Source: Apium graveolens (taxonomy: Eukaryota; Streptophyta; Magnoliopsida; Apiales; Apiaceae). Taken from it: a DNA stretch of 64,000 nucleotides. The position numbers and the translations under genes were made by a program. How positions within the stretch are numbered: position 1 is the stretch's first letter; each line of letters starts with the position of its first letter. Below the pieces are notes generated by a model. It worked only from the letters and a program-made list of their open reading frames with translations, was not told the DNA's origin and ran no database searches. This document shows positions 57,599 to 64,000 of this stretch, in pieces. The stretch is taken from the NCBI RefSeq assembly GCF_009905375.1, contig NC_133652.1:20595262-20659261 (forward strand), read 5' to 3'.

Positions 57599-57920
57599 AT
57601 TGGTGAAGATACTGTAGAGCTTAAAGATGCTAAAAGGAGGATGATTGATGAACTTAAATATGCTGAGTAATGTTTGTTGAAGAACTATCTCAGAACAACT
57701 CCTGACATCAGAGAGATCAGAAGATGAAGCCAAGTCAAGATCTACAACTGATTAAATTCCGATATTTGTACAGACTGAAGCTATTATCAGAAATTAAAGA
57801 TTGGTAAAGCTTTAAGGACTGTAAGTTGTAGTTATCTAGTCTAATTCTCATGCATTTGTACTTAATGTTTTTGACATCATCAAATATCTGTTAAACTTGT
57901 ATATTATGCTAATTTACAAG
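57599..57920 (+). other. R1 3' untranslated region
   Basis: Leads from the last ORF to the polypurine tract. The first 70 or so bases still read as protein-like (DAKRRMIDELKYAE). The rest is AT-rich and non-coding. Confidence 0.5.
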
Positions 57921-57931
57921 TTGGGGGAGAT
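57921..57931 (+). promoter_or_regulatory. R1 polypurine tract
   Basis: TTGGGGGAGAT directly before the 3' LTR. Confidence 0.85.
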
Positions 57932-58524
57932 TGTTAGATATATTTGATAATGTCATGACTAATATGATTTATGTTTAGTTTTCAGATCTTACTTAAACAG
58001 GATAAATCAGTACTTACTGGAAGTCAGGACTTAAAGATATCAGTACTTATATTATCAGGAGATAATCATCAGAAGATGGATATCAGAACTTAAGTACTGA
58101 AGGACATTCAGATAAGGACAGCAGCTGATTAAAGGAAAGAAGATCGAGATAAACATAAGAAGAGATATGCATGAAGATGGAATTCTATGAAGAATAGAAT
58201 ACTTGGAAGAAAAGATATCTGATTGATATATCTTAGGAAGCAGAATTATATTCCATATCAATTAGCGATTATCTTGTAACTGTGTAGTATATAAACACAG
58301 ACATAGGGTTTACACTATAAGTGTTATCATATTCGAGAAGATTATTTATTGTAACCTAGCAGCTCTCGTGATATTTGTTCATCACTGAGAGGTAACAGTT
58401 CCATACTGTAACAGAGTTTATTGTTTCTATAAAGTTTGTTTTCTGTTACTTGAGTTATTAAAGTTCGATTTGATTGTACTTTGCACTGTATTCACCCCCT
58501 CTACAGTGTGTGTGTGACCTAACA
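57932..58524 (+). repeat. R1 3' LTR
   Basis: 593 bp, partner of 35073-35666; flanked on the right by the target duplication TATTA and then the continuing MULE B sequence. Confidence 0.95.
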
Positions 58525-58707
58525 TATTATGCCTATGTCAAATGCGTAATATTTATTAACCCGACCCGTTAATAACGTGCCCATTTGGACTCACCTAATT
58601 TTATTAGTCCTCCATCTTCTTATTTCAGATCATTCCAAATTATAAACCTAATTCCCTCTCTTTTCTTTGCGATATACTGCTGAATTGTAGATGCGGAGAT
58701 GTTCACT

Positions 58708-58731
58708 ATGCATATCAGAATTGATTCTAAT
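58708..58731 (+). pseudogene. Possible first exon of PMD gene, copy B, weakened donor
   Basis: Same eight codons as 5955-5978 with one change (R to I type). The donor is GTAAAT where copy A has GTAAGT, which would weaken splicing. Confidence 0.35.
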
Positions 58732-59453
58732 GTAAATGTTGTTGCTTCTTTAGTCCTTAGTTCCTTATTTTATTCATCTGTTATATCATTTTATATACTT
58801 AAAATTCAGGAGCTTCAAAGATTGATATATATTCAACCTTTATCCCAGTTGTTGTGTATTTGGGTTTAAAGCATTAAGACATCCATTTTCACGCAAATAA
58901 TTGCCTTAGTTCTTGAATCATTCTGAGGCAAGTGCCCTGCAATATTTAGAAGAACAAACTTAACAGTGCTCTCATGAACGATCAAATGGCAACAACAATC
59001 TTTAGCCTTATTTATACACTACTACGACTCTCTCCATTATCTTATTTTTAATCTGATGAAACAATAACTTGCTTGTTGGAATGTTTATTTTCAATCTGAT
59101 GAACAAGAACTTGCTTGTTGGAATGTATTTGTGTGTGAAAATGATTCAAAGAACATTAGATAATAGCAACAATATCATGGTTGCTTCTTAGTTTATAATT
59201 ATAATGTGTACGCATAATGTTGCGATGTTTGTATTTGTATTTTCAAAATTAAGTTACTTCTTACTAATGGGTGCATTTTAAGAGTTAAGTTGTTGATATA
59301 TTTGTGTTTATGCATTAACTGATGGATTTTCTATATATGTATAGGTATCGGATGACATATTGTTAGATGATTTTGAGCTTCAGCCGTGACCTAGAGATAT
59401 GTCCGTCTTGTATTTGCAGGCAGAACATAGGTCAACTAATGTGTGGAATGCAG
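58732..59453 (+). other. Presumed intron of PMD gene B
   Basis: Equivalent to 5979-7031 of copy A but lacking the 327-bp microsatellite block. No gene seen. Confidence 0.5.
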
Positions 59454-60136
59454 GTGGTGGGGACAGTCAGAGATCCCGGGTTCGTTGCAAGTTTCCTGCA
59501 TTGGAGCCTTGTTACTGCTTTAGTAGAGCGTTGGAGGCCGGAAACACATAGCTTTCATTTACCAACCGGAGAGTGTACTATTACATTGCCGAATGTAAGC
59601 ATGATTCTTGGTTTGTGGATAGATGGAAATGTGATCACTGGTTCTACACATGTTGAGGGCGTTGAGGGTGGTTGGAAGGACCTTATAAGGAACATATTTC
59701 GAACATCACCAGATCCTGTTAAGAGTCGATCAATGGTTGGTGCTAGGTTAAAGTTGAGCTGGCTAGATTCAGTTGTTCCTAAGGTTCTTGCTGATGATGC
59801 TGATGAGCGTGAACTAGTTCGATATACTCAGGCATATCTTCTACAGTTGCTTGGTGGTGTATTATTCACTGATCACCAGGGTTCCTAGGTGCATTGTATG
59901 TTTATACCTCTACTGCAGAATTTGGATCATTGTGCAACTTTATCATGGGGTTAGGGTGTACTTGCATATTTGTACAGGGAGTTATGCAAATCCTGCAAGA
60001 TTGGCGTAGAGGAAATGGCAGGATATGTTTTATTAGTTCAGTTATGGGCATGGACGCGACTCCCTACTTTGACCCCTGTCCCAAGTAAGCCTCCTTTGGA
60101 TGTATGGGGTGATATTACAGGCATGTATGGTTTGAG
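59454..60136 (+). pseudogene. PMD main exon, copy B, nonsense mutation
   Basis: Matches 7032-7714 closely (LVTALVERWRPETHSFHLP, GECTITLPNVSMILGLWIDG). A TAG at 59886-59888 replaces the CAG of copy A after DHQGS, so the domain is cut at about two thirds. The following exon's acceptor is also lost (CCTATG at the site of GCTTAG in copy A). Confidence 0.85.
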
Positions 60137-60594
60137 GTACCTTCATTTTTATTTAATTAATTACTTGATTCTATTCCAGAATGATAAAGAAATAGTTAGT
60201 TAAACTGTATCTCTGGAGCAGCTACCTGCAGATTTCTGTAAGCTTTGTTGCCAAGATAACTAAATATATGCATAATATATGTTTATGCATAATGTTCTGG
60301 TATACTAAATAATGATTATATCATTTCCATATATATGTTTATGAGGCAGCCTGCTTAACCACAGACTGGTTTGGTCTACACCATTCAATGAATCTTCCCT
60401 AAAACTACTATTCCCACCTAGCTACACAGAGATATATGTGTATTAATTATGTGATTGTTCATCTTTTTGTTTAATTATGTGTACTTTATTTGACATATTT
60501 TAGATGATTTATTTATAGTCGAATGTAATTTGAATTTACATGTTATTATGTTGCCTATGTGGTGCGGTCCTAAATCATTTGCTGATGTTACTTC
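60137..60594 (+). other. Intron of PMD gene B
   Basis: AT-rich, equivalent to 7715-8160. The 3' splice site AG seen at 8135-8136 in copy A has been destroyed near 60558. Confidence 0.5.
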
Positions 60595-60605
60595 ACATGT
60601 GACAT

Positions 60606-60826
60606 AGATGATGCAGGTGATCATGATGAGACAGAGATTCTAAATGTCGACCTTTCAGCACCATCTTCTCATCCCAACTTTTACTTGCACCCGCCTACTG
60701 ACTTCCATTTCCCACCAGCACATCAACATGATTTTATCCTTCTTCAGTCCTCACCATCAGATTGGATTCCTAGTTTTCGGTTGCTGTCATCTAACGACTT
60801 TCTGACCCCACCTGCACAGGTCTGAT
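60606..60826 (+). pseudogene. PMD gene tail, copy B, first S-F-R-L repeat
   Basis: Reads DDAGDHDETEILNVDLSAPS and ends WIPSFRLLSSNDFLTPPAQ at a CAG|GT donor, as at 8182-8397. Confidence 0.45.
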
Positions 60827-61220
60827 CTGATAATTCATATGGCTTGTACATGTTTCCACTATGATTGTTTTCATTACGAAAAAATGATAGAATTATGATA
60901 TCTTTTGTACTAGACACCATGCCTATCTATATTAGTGCTCCCGGCAGGGGAGACGTGTACTATAACAACCATCTGTGATGACATTACCCTCATTTGTGTA
61001 TCCTATAGGATTTTTAAGCCATGGTATATTATAATATAAAAGCCAAAAAATTAGAAGTTTGGTATTTTGGTAGTCGAATAATAACAATATAGAGTATTTA
61101 GTTTTTTAGGACAAATTTAATGATAAAAATTTGGTGTTTTAAAAATAAGATGCTAATCAACCCTTTTGTAAAAAGGTGTATAATTGTTTTCCTAAAGATT
61201 TGTTGTATGTTTTAATGTAG

Positions 61221-61367
61221 CACGAGCAACCTATACAGAAGCAGCAACCACTGAAACAACCAGTACAAGATGAACAACCATCACCACCACATGAACATGA
61301 TACTGACAATTGGATTCCAAGCTTTCGATTAGTGTCTTCTAACAATTTTCTGACCCCGCCATCACAG
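61221..61367 (+). CDS. PMD gene exon with second S-F-R-L repeat, copy B
   Basis: It starts after TTAATGTAG with HEQPIQKQQPLKQP and ends WIPSFRLVSSNNFLTPPSQ at CAG|GT. This exon is open in copy B, unlike copy A. It is a near repeat of the end of the previous exon. Confidence 0.45.
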
Positions 61368-61513
61368 GTTTGATTTAGTACCTAAAAGTAGTGGGTACTA
61401 TGTTTTTATGTAGGTTATTTATTAGGGAAATAAATTAAGAGTAATCACATAGGGGTGATTAGATTATAGTTTAGTTCTTTCTTTAATGTAGTGTTTTGTA
61501 CTCACTAAACCAA

Positions 61514-61807
61514 CATGAACAGGAGCATCAACCACCTAAAGATTCTGTACAAAACCAACAATCTGCACTTGAAGGACCCGGACAACAGCAACAACCAGCT
61601 GTAGAGCAGCCTATACTGGAAGAAGTTTTATGTGAAGAGACTATATTGGAACCTGTAATGCAGCAGTCTGTATTGGAAGAACAAGAAGTGGAAAATGTGA
61701 TTCATCACATGTGTTTGCGACCTCGTAATCGTGAACCTCCTGGATGTGGGACTAAAGGTCGGAAGATAGTCCCGCCAATTACTCAACGTTATAAGCGCCT
61801 TCGGTAA
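61514..61807 (+). CDS. PMD gene last exon, copy B
   Basis: A Gln/Glu-rich open frame (HEQEHQPPKDS, QQQQPAVEQPILEE, QQSVLEEQEVEN) ends in a basic tail (RNREPPGCGTKGRK, QRYKRLR) and a stop at 61805. It begins with the same HEQ start as the previous exon, consistent with exon duplication. The exon is whole here, while copy A has a 42-bp deletion, stops and R2. Confidence 0.5.
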   Translation, partial: HEQEHQPPKDSVQNQQSALEGPGQQQQPAVEQPILEEVLCEETILEPVMQQSVLEEQEVENVIHHMCLRPRNREPPGCGTKGRKIVPPITQRYKRLR

Positions 61808-63133
61808 GATACTTTATATTTAGTCAAAACTAAAATGTTGAACTAAAATGATGATTGCATCAGCTAGATATGGACTAATATTAGTCTACATATACGTTTT
61901 ATTTTTATGTAGTGATTTTCTTCCCTTGTAGCTGTCAAACTAGTAACTATAGAATGCCTAATATTTTAATTTAATGTTATATTTATGTAGGAAGCAATTG
62001 CCTCAAGATGATGCAGTTTAAGAATTTCAATGATTTCCACGGTTTAGCATCCTTTTTAAAATTATGCAGCTTTTCATTTTGGAGTACAGAGACCACTAAT
62101 ATCTGCAACTTATAGTTGACTACTTAGCTGCATTAGAAAGTTTACTCTTGGGATCGATCTTGTGACTTTTATTATCAGATGTTTAGTTTTTGGGCAACTT
62201 TTATACATTTTAGTTATCAGATATATTGTGAAATTAAGCCATAAATGGCTAGATAATGAAATTGTGACTGAGTAGTAATATATGTTTTGGAACTAATTTT
62301 ATTTTAGGGGTTTTTAGTGTGTGTGTGTGTGTGTCAATCTATTGCCGGATTGCAGAAATTCCTGCCGTAAAATCAATGGGTCGATGTGTTTATTATGGCA
62401 CTGATGTTAGTTGGTTATTGGCTAGTTGCATATCTTGCATTGCAACGGGTGAGGACTCAACTTTGTTGAAGACACAATTTCGAAGAGCTAACTATTTTTA
62501 TAGCTAAACAATAATATTAGACTAGAGGCCAATATGATGCCAGATTTTTCATAATCACCATATGATCACTACATGTACTACGCGTCTGGCAAAGCATGGT
62601 TTACATAATATAGAAAAAAAATAGATTGTTGCACTAAATCATGACAAAATGCTCCCCCAAAAAGAAACTTTTGTAATATAAAGAGATCAAGCAGGCATGC
62701 ATGGTAATTACAATAGAGCATCAAATTATGACCTGAATTTCAACAAGAAATACTAATGAATGTTAAAAAAAACTAAAAATATATCCCATGTATTTGAAAA
62801 TTAAAAATCAGCCACTGAAATTTCAGAAAATCCAGCAAATAGCATCAGAAACTTCAACCATAAGTATAATATAATCCACAACAATATTTTAAAATAAGTT
62901 TCTAAGTTTGACTTCATGAAAAATTACAATAAGCTAACAAATCCTTCCACTTATAGAAATTAAGCCCATCAAATTATTATTGTAATTGTCTTCGTATGTG
63001 GCTTTAAGTTCATTCCATGCACCAGAATCATCTACCTGCAAAGCAAAAAAAATAGAGATATAAAATAGAGAAATATTACTCTTAGTGCATAATAGCATGG
63101 TAAGTGCACGAGTGGTAGTGAATTAGAAAAAAA
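61808..63133. other. Convergent intergenic region of MULE B
   Basis: Equivalent to 31076-32403. AT-rich with a GT repeat near 62315-62335. No gene seen. Confidence 0.55.
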
Positions 63134-63149
63134 TTAAATAGTTAAACAT

Positions 63150-64000
63150 ACCAAAGAACAAGTACTATGGTATGCTAGAAGAAGCTCCACTAGAAGTTCC
63201 CTTGCTTCGTGCCGATACTTGATAATCCATTTCATTTTTATATCTTGTTGACTTTCTTCGTCCCGGCTTTTTAGGAATGTTCTCAACATCGGGCACCACT
63301 TTGGGAAATGTATCAAATAAAGGCCATCTATCCTCATCCGGCAATGGCTCAAATGCACTTCCATATACATTTATTGCATTGTCTAGCCTATACCACTTAC
63401 TTACCAAAGTCGTGTAATCTAAATTTTGGTTGGCACGACAAGCTAGCACATGAGAGCATGAAAATATGGAATGTTTGTCATTTGTTACAAGTGCATATAT
63501 TTTCCATTAAGCGAACAATGTGTTCATTTCCTCCTTTCTGGCCATGCTTTAATGTAGTCACGGTGAACACCCAAGTGTCACGATCAAATACATTCACATG
63601 ATGTCCACTTGCACGTTCCTTCTATCTATTAAGCATTTTGTTGGCATGAAGAGTGAATAGATTGCCATCAACATATTGCTTATCTACTTCCAATCGCCGA
63701 TGATCAAAGTAAGCAACCACCTTGTGAAATATAGTCTTGACTAATGCAGTGATAGGGAGTTTTCTTGCCACCTTGATAGCATTATTCCAACTTTCAGCCA
63801 TGTTAGTTATCATAATCCCAAACCTTTTACCGTCGTCAAAAGCCAAAGCCCAACGACTCAATGGTTTATCAGCAAACCATTCTTCTACTCTTGGCTCTAC
63901 AGCTACCAATGCATTCCAATGCCTAGAAAATTTAGGAACTGTAAGTTGGCTACACAATGGAACAATGTTATCCTTCAATCCCTTTTTGAACTCCTTCCCA
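63150..64000 (-). pseudogene. MULE transposase, copy B, C-terminal half
   Basis: A Mutator-like transposase, which would cut and move the MULE. Read from the right edge: LTVPKFSRHWNALV, VEEWFADKPLSRWALAFDDG and FGIMITNMAESWNNAIKVAR, typical of the region after the catalytic domain, then VVAYFDHRRLEVDKQYVDG, a TAG where copy A has TGG, VNVFDRDTWVFTV, and the SWIM finger (CTCNK ... SCSHVLACRANQ) interrupted by a TGA shared with copy A and a frame change. The tail is Ser/Lys-rich. The N-terminal half and the DDE residues lie outside the window. Confidence 0.85.

Larger units (their letters stand above)
35073..58524 (+). mobile_element. R1: Ty1/copia Sirevirus with extra 3' genes, carrying nested R4
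   Basis: LTRs at 35073-35666 and 57932-58524 (TGTTAGAT...CCTAACA) are flanked by the target duplication TATTA (35068-35072 and 58525-58529). Without R4 the element is about 16 kb. Order: LTR, PBS, gag, PR-INT-RT-RNase H, a 79-codon gene with TATA box, a long basic ORF region, an antisense coding block, a further sense ORF, PPT, LTR. About 16 LTR differences over 594 bp (near 2.7%) make it older than R4. Gag type, size and extra ORFs indicate the SIRE/Maximus group. Confidence 0.95.
34963..64000. mobile_element. MULE copy B with PMD gene (split by R1, runs off the right edge)
   Basis: MULE sequence lies at 34963-35072 and 58525-64000. R1 sits in the presumed terminal repeat, and copy A shows the empty site (CAATATATTATGCC at 5768). 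The PMD gene is on the plus strand (58708-61807) and the transposase on the minus strand (63165-64000), convergent as in copy A. Both genes are broken. The N-terminal half of the transposase and the right terminal repeat are outside the window. Confidence 0.75.

Overview
The window is repetitive nuclear DNA from a seed plant with a large genome, probably a dicot. The evidence is the presence of Ty1/copia Sireviruses with extra 3' genes, a Ty3/gypsy Tekay-type chromovirus with 4.2-kb LTRs, and a Mutator-like element (MULE) linked to a plant mobile domain (PMD) gene. No ordinary single-copy host gene and no structural RNA gene was recognised. The species cannot be named from the sequence.

Layout. 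(1) 1-212 is one LTR end of a Sirevirus of the same family as the element at 46066-53424; it splits the integrase of an older, decayed minus-strand Sirevirus, E1 (213-3718, LTR 3719-4787). (2) 3719-33016 and 33017-64000 are two tandem copies, A and B, of one unit: the E1 LTR, AT-rich flank, and a MULE carrying a plus-strand PMD gene and a convergent minus-strand transposase. Copy A is cut inside the transposase at 33016; copy B runs off the right edge. (3) Copy A is split at 9230/30960 by R2, a minus-strand Ty1/copia element (9231-30959, TSD AAAAT). R2 is itself split inside its RT/RNase H by R3, a plus-strand Ty3/gypsy Tekay element (10815-24815, TSD TATCC). (4) Copy B is split at 35072/58525 by R1, a plus-strand Sirevirus (35073-58524, TSD TATTA) with extra genes after pol. 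R1 is split by R4, a minus-strand Sirevirus derivative with an intact gag but no pol (46066-53424, TSD ATAAG). R1 also carries a 3-kb coding block in antisense orientation.

Order of events. The E1 LTR and the MULE predate the tandem duplication, because both copies contain them and share some lesions. R1 (LTRs about 2-3% diverged by eye) and R2 (about 2%) came next. R3 and R4 are very recent (LTRs about 99.8% identical). Intact coding capacity is small: the R4 gag, most of R2 gag-pol (one frameshift plus the R3 insertion) and most of R1 pol (one nonsense codon before RNase H).

Functional reading. The MULE pairs a transposase and a PMD gene in convergent orientation, an arrangement reminiscent of the two-gene MuDR. 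R1 shows a full gag-PR-INT-RT-RNase H order followed by a 79-codon gene with its own TATA box and a long basic, coiled-coil ORF region. R3 and R4 look like defective elements moved in trans by relatives elsewhere in the genome.
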